Virus record (IMG/VR): IMGVR_UViG_3300044489_000054
Span: 1 to 43,338 of that record
Reading direction: 5' to 3' (one strand)
Length of the DNA: 43,338 nt
DNA from: a virus
This document shows positions 32,376 through 39,519 of the stretch, piece after piece. Position 1 is the stretch's first letter; every line of letters starts with the position of its first letter. Position numbers and translations under genes: made by a program. The notes beneath the pieces were generated by a model that saw nothing but the letters and a program-made list of their open reading frames with translations, was not told the DNA's origin and made no database searches.

Positions 32376-32918
32376 ATGGACAAGGACAAGATCAGGAAAG
32401 CAGTGGCGTGGGTGAAGGAAGCTGGTGAATGCATGCCTGCTCAGAGAGAAGGCATTGAGAATCTGGATAAGCTGGCTTCGTATTTGGATTTGGAAATACG
32501 CAGGCCGACACCAGAAGGTTCAGCGCCTACTCCGATTAAGGTGTTCGTTCTTGATGAGTATGTTCTTCTTGGAATTCACAAGGACGTGCTCAATGCTTTG
32601 GAAGGAGAATTCCTTATGACCTCGGTAATGGCAGAGTACCTATGTAAGACATGGGGGTACGATGCTATCTTCCTTTCCGTCTCTGAGAAGAATAGACGCT
32701 TGTCTGTATACACTACGTTTAAGGATGATTCAGTTCCGGACAAGCATGAACACGTTGTAGATGGTAGAAACTACAGGTTCCAACACATGCACGTTCTGGA
32801 TGCTGTAAATAATCCGGAACTGTACATTGGAAAAGTCCTTGAGGAGGTAGCGAGAGCGCTCGAGAATGTTCTCGCTAATGTGTTCATTTCTCCAATCAGC
32901 ATGACGTATATCTCGTAG
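32376..32918 (+). CDS. Paralogous family protein 2 (180 residues)
   Basis: The start follows GGGAAAGGAGCAGGAAG. It is a clear tandem paralogue of the preceding gene, with YVLLGIHKDVLNALEGEF (about 64-81), WGYDA (about 94-98), a TTFKDD strand and a DGRNYRF segment. Only the N-terminal 45 residues differ strongly. Tandem copies with divergence suggest each copy meets a different partner or host target. No catalytic residues are evident. Confidence 0.75.
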   Translation: MDKDKIRKAVAWVKEAGECMPAQREGIENLDKLASYLDLEIRRPTPEGSAPTPIKVFVLDEYVLLGIHKDVLNALEGEFLMTSVMAEYLCKTWGYDAIFLSVSEKNRRLSVYTTFKDDSVPDKHEHVVDGRNYRFQHMHVLDAVNNPELYIGKVLEEVARALENVLANVFISPISMTYIS

Positions 32919-32932
32919 GAGAAGAGACACTC

Positions 32933-33280
32933 GTGGCGAATCCAGTTCAGAATTTGCAGCAACTAGTCGAAAGGATGAAGGCTGTAGACATCGAAGTCTA
33001 CGAGCCTGAGTTAAAGATGGGAGTTGCTCCAACGTATACACAGAAGTTGATGGATGACATGGAGCGATTGCCATATCCCTGGTCATTTGTACTGCATGAC
33101 TTCTTGGCAAGACTTGCGGATAAGCGCCCAGAGGATGGTGAAGTGTATGCGTTCATGCTAGACGGAAAACGTTGGGCCATACTTTTCCGTTATGGCACGG
33201 GGTGGATAGGCAATGTTGTAATGCCACGGCCTAACACCGATACACAAAAACTGTGGCAACTAATGCAGGGAGGAGAGTGA
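32933..33280 (+). CDS. Unknown 115-residue protein, GTG start
   Basis: The GTG start is preceded by TAGGAGAAGAGACACTC. The protein begins with a helical stretch (NPVQNLQQLVERMKAVD), then a strand/turn region with Pro and Tyr, and ends with a beta hairpin (KRWAILFRYGTGWIGNVVM). The next gene starts one base after its stop. No family is recognised. Confidence 0.6.
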   Translation: MANPVQNLQQLVERMKAVDIEVYEPELKMGVAPTYTQKLMDDMERLPYPWSFVLHDFLARLADKRPEDGEVYAFMLDGKRWAILFRYGTGWIGNVVMPRPNTDTQKLWQLMQGGE

Positions 33281-33281
33281 A

Positions 33282-33377
33282 ATGCTTAAGGAAGTGGCGG
33301 CCGGCGCGTTTCTCGTCCTGGTAATCTGGGGGCTACTTGCATTCCTAGATATTGTGGTAAGAGGAGTGTTGCCATGA
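33282..33377 (+). CDS. Tiny single-span membrane protein 1 (31 residues)
   Basis: ATG behind GGGAGGAGAGTGAA. One hydrophobic span (AAGAFLVLVIWGLLAFLDIVV) with a Lys/Glu N-terminus and a short basic end. It overlaps the next tiny gene by 4 bp. With its three neighbours it forms a chain of four membrane mini-proteins. It is below usual gene-finder length. Confidence 0.6.
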   Translation: MLKEVAAGAFLVLVIWGLLAFLDIVVRGVLP

Positions 33378-33553
33378 GACAGTTCTCTTGTCTTGGTTTA
33401 TTGGGCAGCGTGCTGCTGTTGCTTGCCCTTTTGTGGATGTTGAAGATGGTAGCCACAAGCAAGGGCGCACTCGACGATCCTGACTACCGATGTGGTTTCC
33501 GTATTGACACACTGGATATTGAGTGTGGATACAACGTGGAGTTGGTACGATGA
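33374..33553 (+). CDS. Tiny membrane-anchored protein 2 (59 residues)
   Basis: ATG behind AAGAGGAGTGTTGCC. The N-terminal span GLLGSVLLLLALLWMLKMV (residues 8-26) could be a membrane anchor or signal peptide, followed by an exported-looking acidic domain with two Cys (C40 and C51) that might form a disulfide. It overlaps the next gene by 4 bp. This is the only member of the chain with a soluble domain. Confidence 0.6.
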   Translation: MRQFSCLGLLGSVLLLLALLWMLKMVATSKGALDDPDYRCGFRIDTLDIECGYNVELVR

Positions 33554-33684
33554 ACGTGATCGCGATCGGTGTGGTAGCATCAACGACAACCATTACAGAA
33601 TACCCAGGAATGATGGTGTTCTTTGGTATCATCGTCGGGATTATTCTTTCTGTGTTGCTTAGGATAGGACACGGAAATGATTAA
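33550..33684 (+). CDS. Tiny single-span membrane protein 3 (44 residues)
   Basis: ATG behind GTGGAGTTGGTACG, overlapping the previous stop by 4 bp. A Thr/Ser-rich start is followed by one span (MMVFFGIIVGIILSVLL, about residues 21-37) and a basic end (RIGHGND). It overlaps the next tiny gene by 8 bp. Confidence 0.55.
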   Translation: MNVIAIGVVASTTTITEYPGMMVFFGIIVGIILSVLLRIGHGND

Positions 33685-33760
33685 TCAAAGAGAGGAGTTG
33701 ATCCTTGCTCTCGGTATCATTATCGGGGGCGCCTGTGTTTTCCTGTACCTTATTAGCTAG
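33677..33760 (+). CDS. Tiny single-span membrane protein 4 (27 residues)
   Basis: ATG behind ATAGGACACGGAA, overlapping the previous gene. A charged N-terminus (INQREE) leads into one span (LILALGIIIGGACVFLYLI), and the protein stops two residues later. It is the shortest of the four. It could be real or a chance frame, but overlap, ribosome site and composition agree with its neighbours. Confidence 0.45.
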   Translation: MINQREELILALGIIIGGACVFLYLIS

Positions 33761-33778
33761 CAAGAAAGGAGAAGCACG

Positions 33779-34270
33779 ATGTCCGAAACGAAAGTGTTGA
33801 ATCCTCAGGAAGTGTTGAATGCAGTGCAAGCAGTTCTTGAAGAGGAAAAGAAACTCGGTAATCTGTCTCTTGTCTATCGGGTGTGGATGGACGATAGTTA
33901 CACACACGGGAATACTTTCCGTAGCGTAATGCTCGTTCGTGAAGAGGCGATCAGGGCAGTGGTGAAGTCGGGGCGCATTATCAAGTTGGATGGAGAGACC
34001 ATAGGCAGAATGTTTGGCTATCCCGTATTGATTTCCAGAAGGGATAGTAAGGGCAACATTCTGATCTGTGGATCTTTTCGTGAGCCGGGCACATCGTTGA
34101 GTGATCCAAGTGAAGCGAAGTTGGACGTGTCCAAGTACGGATACATGTGCAAAGCATACGATGTATGGAAGGACGGTGAGGATCCGATAGGTGTGGCTCG
34201 TGCTATCGAGCAGGCGTACAAAGAGTATCACGAAGTGGTGCACTCTTTGTTTGTAGAAACCATTGCTTAG
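33779..34270 (+). CDS. Paralogous family protein 3 (163 residues)
   Basis: The start follows GAAAGGAGAAGCACG. It is more distant from the first two paralogues but keeps the order: hydrophobic strand VMLVREEAIRAVV, a FGYPVLISR strand at the WGYDA place, an ILICGSF strand, then YGYMCKAYDVWKDG and a C-terminal helix IEQAYKEYHEV. I group it with them by this pattern. The function is unknown. Confidence 0.65.
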   Translation: MSETKVLNPQEVLNAVQAVLEEEKKLGNLSLVYRVWMDDSYTHGNTFRSVMLVREEAIRAVVKSGRIIKLDGETIGRMFGYPVLISRRDSKGNILICGSFREPGTSLSDPSEAKLDVSKYGYMCKAYDVWKDGEDPIGVARAIEQAYKEYHEVVHSLFVETIA

Positions 34271-34291
34271 GAATAGAAAGGAGAGACGAAG

Positions 34292-34792
34292 ATGGAAATG
34301 AAACTGGATTTTCGTAACACGGAAGAACTGTTTCGTGCAATCAGCACGGTGCTGGAGAAGTCGGCTAGAATGAGTATACCACCCAAGGGTATTCTTCTTC
34401 GGACACAAAATCCGGAAGCCGTTCCTCACGTTCATTCTTCAATCTATACAGGAGCAGTGTTGATCCACGAGCGTATCCTGGAAGCATTTGAAGGACGTGC
34501 GGATATTTGTGGTGATACACTGAGACCGAAGTGGGGTTGGGAAACTTTGATTGTGTACGATCGGAAGGCTGTACCTACTGATAAGAAGTATAATTTCTTT
34601 GGACTGTCTGGAACTATCGGAGCCACCACAGCCAAACCTGACAAGTATGGCCAGTGTCTGCTGCGAGTTGCTGACTATGGATACCGATGTGCTGGTATTT
34701 CACACAAGAACTTGACGGCAGATCTTCTTCACATTTCAAACGTCATCCGTGCGTTGCGAGTCCAGAAAGTATTCGTTCTGGGAATCGATTAG
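34292..34792 (+). CDS. Paralogous family protein 4 (166 residues)
   Basis: The start follows GAAAGGAGAGACGAAG. It keeps the family order: VLIHERILEAFEG, WGWETLIVYD at the WGYDA place, KYNFFGL, then YGYRCAGISH and a helix near the end (IRALRVQKVFVLG). It is the most diverged member. It is separated from the previous member by 21 bp, as expected from tandem duplication. Confidence 0.6.
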   Translation: MEMKLDFRNTEELFRAISTVLEKSARMSIPPKGILLRTQNPEAVPHVHSSIYTGAVLIHERILEAFEGRADICGDTLRPKWGWETLIVYDRKAVPTDKKYNFFGLSGTIGATTAKPDKYGQCLLRVADYGYRCAGISHKNLTADLLHISNVIRALRVQKVFVLGID

Positions 34793-34827
34793 GAACAACT
34801 AGGAACAGGAAAGAAAGGATAAAGAAC

Positions 34828-35334
34828 ATGGCATTGGTGCAAGCAGTACCGAGTGAAGTAAAGAAGCCGCCTGTTGTACCGCCGGAGTTGATGGAGCAGA
34901 TGATGGCAACTCCAGAACAGGAACAAGATATGACTGAACTGGAGAGTCTGTTCCTGCGTCTGGGCTTTCCCAAGAAGGTGATCAATCACGTAATGGTGTA
35001 TCTGCAGAGCGTGTTGGAAGATGCACCATTCACTATCAATGATGCTGCACACGACGCATACGCAGCGGCTGCTGTGCTTAGTGTGTACACAACCATGTCC
35101 AAGATGGAAGACATTCCTATCTTCGTCTTGGAGCAACTACCAACAGACAGAAGCATCTGGGCAGTTATGGCTACGATTGACAATGTGTCTACCGCAGTTG
35201 TACTGGTTGCGGATGAGCCACACACAATCTGGTATCCTAATATCGGACAGGGATTTCCATTGGATCTCTGCATGAATGCATTTCTACAATGGGAGGAAGC
35301 AATGGAGGAGGAACTGTATGGACCCGAAGAATGA
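34828..35334 (+). CDS. Unknown 168-residue acidic protein
   Basis: I chose the start at 34828 (MALVQAVPSE) because GAAAGGATAAAGAAC precedes it. The N-terminus has EVKKPPVVPPE, then an acidic Met/Gln-rich region, a helical region with DAAHDAYAAAAVL and a strand (TAVVLVADEPHTIWYP). The KKPPV peptide is like that of the dispersed repeat but the DNA match is weak. It overlaps the next gene by 17 bp. The function is unknown. Confidence 0.65.
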   Translation: MALVQAVPSEVKKPPVVPPELMEQMMATPEQEQDMTELESLFLRLGFPKKVINHVMVYLQSVLEDAPFTINDAAHDAYAAAAVLSVYTTMSKMEDIPIFVLEQLPTDRSIWAVMATIDNVSTAVVLVADEPHTIWYPNIGQGFPLDLCMNAFLQWEEAMEEELYGPEE

Positions 35335-35839
35335 CACGGATGCCCAGTACGGCTTCAAGGCGAAGAATGAATTGGAGCGGGTACTTGCAAAGAACGAGGG
35401 AGTATTGGTTAATCAAGTAGCAGGGGTGCTACTTAAGAACGAAGTATTCTTCGAGCAAAGGTTGTTTCCTTGTTTCATACGTGCGTACGCTATGATGACG
35501 AGTATGGCAGTGGCGTACGCAGGGTCTACTTATCATGCCAGTTATGACTATGTACCCAATTCCTACGATCCGTGGGTAGTGAAGGAAGATGAACTCACTG
35601 CAGTAGGATTGGATGTGGATGGGATTACAGTTGGAATCTTCTGCGATGTTGCAGAAGGTGCCTTCTTTGTTCACATTCCACTCAATGAAGGCAACAGTCA
35701 CGATAGTGCCATGCTTGCTGTGGCTGGAACGATCTCGGAGATCCAAGACAAACTCAAGGAATCCTACCAGCAGGAAAACAAGGAGACTGTTAAAGAATCA
35801 CTCCAGAAAGCAGGGTGGAGTGGACCAACTATTCACTAA
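35318..35839 (+). CDS. Unknown 173-residue protein
   Basis: I chose the start at 35318 (MDPKNDTDAQYG) because GGAGGAGGAACTGT stands before it. The protein has two hydrophobic stretches (FIRAYAMMTSMAVAYAG; VGIFCDVAEGAFFVHIP) and a charged, helical C-terminus (EIQDKLKESYQQENKETVKESL). It overlaps its neighbours at both ends. It shows no known motif. Confidence 0.6.
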   Translation: MDPKNDTDAQYGFKAKNELERVLAKNEGVLVNQVAGVLLKNEVFFEQRLFPCFIRAYAMMTSMAVAYAGSTYHASYDYVPNSYDPWVVKEDELTAVGLDVDGITVGIFCDVAEGAFFVHIPLNEGNSHDSAMLAVAGTISEIQDKLKESYQQENKETVKESLQKAGWSGPTIH

Positions 35840-36275
35840 GTACAGCCTGGAGTTTGAGTACGAACCTTGCAACGAGCATGCGACTAAGGTTCGTGTGCTT
35901 GCAAAGTGTGATATTTGCGAGCGTGTACTGTACCGATCCATGCCGAAAGCACCACGCCCATGCCCGCACTGCGGGTGTGAATATGCAGTAAAGGTACGCA
36001 AGTACAGCCTGCGATGCACACAATGCAATGCACAGTATCCAATAACGCCAGTAGAACCGTGTCCGTTTTGTGGCAGCGACGCCACATACCGGACGAAAAA
36101 CAACCGCAAGTATTGTGGAACTTGCAAACGCAGATGGGGTGTGTCTGTGGTGGTGCAACATCATTGTCCATTCTGTCAGACATTGATGGTAGCACACGGA
36201 GACAGCCTAATGTGTAAATCGTGTGGTGGAACATTCACCCAGAAAGGGAAAGGAGAAAACAATGAGCCAGCATAG
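35820..36275 (+). CDS. Multi-zinc-ribbon protein, seven CxxC knuckles
   Basis: 151 residues from a GTG start that overlaps the preceding gene by 20 bp; the ribosome site is weak, so coupling is likely. CxxC pairs are CDIC 30-33, CPHC 48-51, CTQC 66-69, CPFC 81-84, CGTC 99-102, CPFC 116-119 and CKSC 132-135. This is about three and a half zinc ribbons. Such ribbons commonly contact nucleic acid or RNA polymerase; the target here is unknown. The start choice is the main uncertainty, as the frame is open further upstream. Confidence 0.75.
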   Translation: MDQLFTKYSLEFEYEPCNEHATKVRVLAKCDICERVLYRSMPKAPRPCPHCGCEYAVKVRKYSLRCTQCNAQYPITPVEPCPFCGSDATYRTKNNRKYCGTCKRRWGVSVVVQHHCPFCQTLMVAHGDSLMCKSCGGTFTQKGKGENNEPA

Positions 36276-37203
36276 CAAGCAAAACATGTCGGATGCAATG
36301 AGGTTTCTTGAGACCATAGTAGTTGAAGCCATGAAGAATCCTGCAAAGTTGGTGGCTCTAAGAAAGGCCGTTGACGGGATGGCTAAAACAGAAGGTGCAT
36401 CCAAACTGGTTGCTGATTTGCTTCGTGAAGTGAGAGCAAAGAATCCTAGCATGCATCCACAGGATCTGGTGCTGTACGCTTTCAAGGAATGTCCACATCT
36501 GGGCATCCTCAATGGAAGTGTTGCATGTGTTAAGATCATCGACACGATGCTTGAGGTTAACACTTCAGAGGGTAAGTCACCATTCAGCAGCATTCCATTG
36601 GTTGCAGTACTGCGACCGCACATCGTAGAAGTGATCAAAAGTGTGGATCATACTCAGATTATCAACTTCACTGAAGAGCGTCTTGATGTCTTCACGTATA
36701 TGTTCGCTCAGATCTACGGAGTGCTGCCCAGTGAGAACGGAACGGTGTTCAACAACTACTACGATCTTGCAACTACGCTAAAGAAGGAAGGAGGAAAGGT
36801 TCAGATCTTCAGTACCAGCAAGGATCACGTTCGCATCTACGTTCTCAGCATCATGGACAGATTCCTGCTTGGCTCCACACTTTCGGTATTCGCTTATGAT
36901 GGCAAGGAAATTGATCATCCGTGGAAGATAGCAAAGGATGGTCCGTACTCTGGAGTTTCACTCATGAGTCATACAACTCTCGCACATCCGGATGATGTCC
37001 GAACCGTAAGCGACTACGTTAAGGAATCGCAATCGTTTGTCGAGAGTGATGAATTCCCGAAAGTTCCTGAAGGAACACGACCAATCGTCGAGAAGGAATG
37101 GAACTTTGTATTCGAATGCCCAGCATGTGGGACAGAAAGTCCAATATCCACTTATTGCGAAGTGTGCGGGAATGTGCATCGCTTTCCGGTGATCGGGGAG
37201 TAA
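36262..37203 (+). CDS. Unknown 313-residue protein with C-terminal zinc ribbon
   Basis: The start at 36262 follows AAAGGAGAAAAC and overlaps the zinc-ribbon gene by 14 bp. The N-terminal 200 residues are helical and charged; the middle is alpha/beta (HVRIYVLSIMDRFLLGSTLSV shape). The C-terminal CPAC...YCEVCG (about 292-307) is a short zinc ribbon. It is the largest gene of the block before the recombination module. The function is unknown; it could be a regulator. Confidence 0.7.
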   Translation: MSQHSKQNMSDAMRFLETIVVEAMKNPAKLVALRKAVDGMAKTEGASKLVADLLREVRAKNPSMHPQDLVLYAFKECPHLGILNGSVACVKIIDTMLEVNTSEGKSPFSSIPLVAVLRPHIVEVIKSVDHTQIINFTEERLDVFTYMFAQIYGVLPSENGTVFNNYYDLATTLKKEGGKVQIFSTSKDHVRIYVLSIMDRFLLGSTLSVFAYDGKEIDHPWKIAKDGPYSGVSLMSHTTLAHPDDVRTVSDYVKESQSFVESDEFPKVPEGTRPIVEKEWNFVFECPACGTESPISTYCEVCGNVHRFPVIGE

Positions 37204-37214
37204 GGTAGGTATGT

Positions 37215-38015
37215 ATGATGCTGGAGTACGAGACTAGCATTGGGTGGGAAGAAACTGGATCTACTATCTTCATAGCACACAAACAAGATATAAGGTTTGC
37301 TATCACTACTCCAGCAGAAACTTTCCATCGTTGGTATGAAGGCACAGAGTCGTGCCACATACCTATTCCCAAACACAGAAAGGGCACTGGTGTAACTACA
37401 TGGTTAGAGTCTGCTGGATATTACTATCAGTGGACGCCTAAGAATCTACCAGAGGAGTTCCAGTTCATGCTGAAAGCGTTTCCTAGATTACGTCCAGCCT
37501 GGCTAGATACAGACTTCATATCAGTAAAGCCTTTGTATCTAGGAAACACTATTCATGTGAGACACGAGGACATTAGCATAGCGTGTGCAAAGACAACATG
37601 CACTGCTGTTTTTCCTGCGTCTCTTGGTCAAGGAGCATACAAAGAATGGGACGGAGACACACTGGTTGGATGGACAGCAACAGAAAACATCCGTAAGGCT
37701 GTAGCATTAGACCAAGGTTACGTACCAAAGAGGTGCAAGATACCTGGCTGTGTTGATTTCGCATGGGCAAAGTCAGGATACTGTGACATGCACGATCTTA
37801 ATGTACGTAATCATCCTAGGAAAGACGTGGCTGTATTCATATACAAACCACAGTTCCAACCTAGCGAGTTGTGGGATACAGTATTTACGGATGTACCAGT
37901 AGCCACCGTACACGGGAGTCTGGTTCCTGTGTATGCTCCTGGTCTTTCAGAGTTAATGTACGTGCGACTTGGGGATCTGTATCCACCAGTTACGCACAGA
38001 CAAGAAAGGGGGTAA
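37215..38015 (+). CDS. Unknown 266-residue protein with a small Cys/His finger
   Basis: ATG at 37215 or 37218 behind TAAGGTAGGT. It is rich in Trp, Tyr and Pro, with strands such as NTIHVRHEDISIACAKT. A compact finger near residues 173-192 reads CKIPGC...GYCDMHD, a C-x4-C...C-x2-H pattern seen in small nuclease-associated or DNA-contact fingers. No catalytic HNH residues follow, so no nuclease is claimed. Confidence 0.65.
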   Translation: MMLEYETSIGWEETGSTIFIAHKQDIRFAITTPAETFHRWYEGTESCHIPIPKHRKGTGVTTWLESAGYYYQWTPKNLPEEFQFMLKAFPRLRPAWLDTDFISVKPLYLGNTIHVRHEDISIACAKTTCTAVFPASLGQGAYKEWDGDTLVGWTATENIRKAVALDQGYVPKRCKIPGCVDFAWAKSGYCDMHDLNVRNHPRKDVAVFIYKPQFQPSELWDTVFTDVPVATVHGSLVPVYAPGLSELMYVRLGDLYPPVTHRQERG

Positions 38016-38021
38016 GTAGTA

Positions 38022-38564
38022 TTGGCCGAGTTTAAGCAACTGAATGTGAAGTTGAACGCTGCTATCTATGAAGCATTCATAGCCGCATGCACACGCAACA
38101 AGGTGAGCATGTCTGGCCAAGTGAAGCAGATGATAATGGATTACATCGCTGGTTCTTGGCCTGAAGAGTTCATGCTTGAGGAATGTAAAGCATGTGGCAA
38201 ACAACTAATGCATATGAACAAGACGATGGCGTACTGTAGCCATGAATGTGCTGGCATTACAAGGCTACCGAGATCAATCTTAGTAGGTCACACAGCAGTG
38301 ATCTCAAACACTGGAGTATACGGACATGTCTCTGTTGGTCGGGATGCCGTATCTTGTATCATATGCAACAAGCGGGTGGACCCTGGCCATTTTTTCGGCG
38401 AGGGTGCACAGGGGGTTTTTTGTCTGAAACACGCAGTGTTGTTGCATCATCGCTACCAGCAGCAGCAACAACCGCACTCGAATCCACAGATGGACGACGC
38501 TCAAAAGCTTCTCGACATGATCAAACAAGGAATAGACTTAACTAAAATGGAAGGAGAAATATAA
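38022..38564 (+). CDS. Ribbon-helix-helix and zinc-finger protein carrying a dispersed repeat
   Basis: 180 residues from a TTG start behind AAAGGGGGTAAG. Residues about 5-42 read as a ribbon-helix-helix DNA-binding domain (KQLNVKLNAAIYEAFIAAC, then VSMSGQVKQMIMDYI). A first knuckle follows: CKAC 55-58 with CSHEC 72-76. A second is C112IIC115 with C134LKH137, where copy R10 of the dispersed repeat encodes GAQGVFC and so supplies or borders C134. A Gln-rich tail follows. It overlaps the next gene by 1 bp. Likely a phage transcription regulator; this is inference. Confidence 0.7.
   Translation: MAEFKQLNVKLNAAIYEAFIAACTRNKVSMSGQVKQMIMDYIAGSWPEEFMLEECKACGKQLMHMNKTMAYCSHECAGITRLPRSILVGHTAVISNTGVYGHVSVGRDAVSCIICNKRVDPGHFFGEGAQGVFCLKHAVLLHHRYQQQQQPHSNPQMDDAQKLLDMIKQGIDLTKMEGEI
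38404..38427. repeat. Dispersed repeat, copy R10 (single arm) in a zinc knuckle
   Basis: GTGCACAGGGGGTTTTTTGT ends in TGT rather than the usual TCC. It is read on the plus strand as GAQGVFC. The TGT is Cys134, the third ligand of a predicted C-x2-C...C-x2-H finger. Confidence 0.8.
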
Positions 38565-38812
38565 TGGAAATAGTTCCTGGGTACACATGGAATGGCGAGA
38601 GGCTTGTGAGGAATCTGGAAGCCAGTATCCAGAGAGTGTCGTTCAATGGGCAGAGTGTAACGATACACACTAGCAGTGATGCTAGAACGTGCCAGATGTG
38701 TGGCAATCAAATTAAGAAAGGTGATAAGTATGGTGCAGGACGCAAGGTTGCATACTGTATCCACTGTCTTACACCTTCATTAAAGAACATGGAGGAAGAA
38801 GAAAGTGTGTAG
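38564..38812 (+). CDS. Small zinc-finger protein (82 residues)
   Basis: The start follows AAAGGAGAAATATA and overlaps the preceding stop by 1 bp. One finger is visible: CQMC (about 43-46) with CIHC (about 65-68) and KKGDKYGAGRKVAYC between them, which aligns in shape with the second knuckle of the preceding protein. The N-terminus is beta-rich. The stop overlaps the start of the next mini-gene. Confidence 0.65.
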   Translation: MEIVPGYTWNGERLVRNLEASIQRVSFNGQSVTIHTSSDARTCQMCGNQIKKGDKYGAGRKVAYCIHCLTPSLKNMEEEESV

Positions 38813-38903
38813 AAACTGTGGAAGTAAAAGCATGAAATGGAATCCTCGTTTGGCAAGATGGGAATGTGTTTCTTGCGGTCACGCACAGCGTTCCCAAAGT
38901 TAG
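38805..38903 (+). CDS. Mini zinc-ribbon protein (32 residues)
   Basis: GTG start behind GGAGGAAGAAGAAA, overlapping the preceding gene by 8 bp. Two knuckles, CRNC (2-5) and CVSC (21-24), with a basic spacer. It is a complete minimal zinc ribbon. It is too short for normal gene finding, but the ribosome site, overlap and paired Cys support it. Confidence 0.55.
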   Translation: MCRNCGSKSMKWNPRLARWECVSCGHAQRSQS

Positions 38904-38978
38904 CCGGTGGGGGCCGGATGGGCAGCCAGACCGATGGCAGACCGGCGGGTGACTTTTGAAAATTGGTCCCCAAAGGTA

Positions 38979-39007
38979 TTGACAAAGGTGCCTATCTGTG
39001 CTATAAT
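38979..39007 (+). promoter_or_regulatory. Perfect-consensus promoter of the recombination module
   Basis: TTGACA (38979-38984) and TATAAT (39002-39007) are 17 bp apart. It starts a second rightward transcription unit after the small-gene block. It is a match as good as the leftward promoter, so these genes may be transcribed strongly by the host polymerase from early on. Confidence 0.9.
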
Positions 39008-39013
39008 GTAGGT

Positions 39014-39135
39014 GTGCCTGGGGGATACCCGCGCCCGACCCATCCCCCTGCCATTGGACGCCCCGTGGGGGTGTCTATCAGAATCTGTAGCAATAAAATG
39101 TTGCTACTGTTTTTTCTCGCGAAAGGAGAAATGAA
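39014..39135 (+). promoter_or_regulatory. Structured 5' leader with terminator-like attenuator
   Basis: The leader holds three hairpins in a row: GGGGGAT/ATCCCCC (39020-39026 with 39042-39048), GACGCCCC/GGGGGTGTC (39057-39064 with 39067-39075), and GTAGCAA/TTGCTAC (39087-39093 with 39101-39107). The last is followed by TGTTTTTTC, an intrinsic terminator pattern, just before the ribosome site. This fits attenuation or a ligand- or protein-controlled leader. No known riboswitch class is recognised. Confidence 0.55.
39087..39116 (+). terminator. Intrinsic terminator-like hairpin in the leader
   Basis: A 7-bp perfect stem (GTAGCAA/TTGCTAC) with loop TAAAATG is followed by TGTTTTTT. It lies within 20 bp of the start of the gene at 39136, so it would act as an attenuator rather than a gene-end terminator. 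Confidence 0.55.
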
Positions 39136-39504
39136 ATGCAAGTCGCTAATGCAGGTAATGTGGATCGCAATAAGAAGTTGAGCCCCGTAGCCGCTGGAAT
39201 GTTGATGGGCAAGTCCGGTTCACACATCAGTAAATTGCAGGCTGATGAGATTCTTCCTCGCAATCTTACTGTTGGTGCTGTTCTGGATTATATTGCGACT
39301 GCTGATACTGGTCGCCGCCGAAGCAGCAAGAATGATGGTGAGCGCATGTGGTACTTGACATGCGACGAGGCTACTGCTCAGCAGATCATCAATACGTTCC
39401 GTGTACGTATTGATGATCCGCGCGAACTTGCGAAGCAGCGTGCAGAAGAGGCGAAGGAGAAGGCTCGCAAGGATCTGGAGGAACTCGGCCTCGTTCCTGC
39501 GTAA
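39136..39504 (+). CDS. Small basic protein, possible DNA-binding regulator
   Basis: 122 residues. I chose ATG 39136 (MQVANAGN), 7 bp after AGGAG; an alternative ATG 5 bp upstream is in another frame and too close to it. Residues about 16-55 (SPVAAGMLMGKSGSHISKLQ) have a helix-turn-helix-like spacing. The middle is basic (RRRSSKND), and the C-terminal 45 residues are a charged helix (ELAKQRAEEAKEKARKDLEE). It is the first gene of the recombination unit and may control it or assist replication. No firm family. Confidence 0.65.
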   Translation: MQVANAGNVDRNKKLSPVAAGMLMGKSGSHISKLQADEILPRNLTVGAVLDYIATADTGRRRSSKNDGERMWYLTCDEATAQQIINTFRVRIDDPRELAKQRAEEAKEKARKDLEELGLVPA

Positions 39505-39519
39505 AACATAAGCAGTAGA

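Noticed and set aside
33659-34435. A 258-residue minus-strand frame opposite two paralogue genes
   Set aside because: Antisense to two supported genes and without a ribosome site; its composition is typical of a shadow frame.
34857-34885. EVKKPPVVPPE peptide in the gene at 34828 as another repeat copy
   Set aside because: The DNA matches the repeat core only in part (GTAAAGAAGCCGCCTGTTGT) and lacks the CCCTGTGC core; it could be decayed, but a chance Lys-Pro-rich sequence is as likely.
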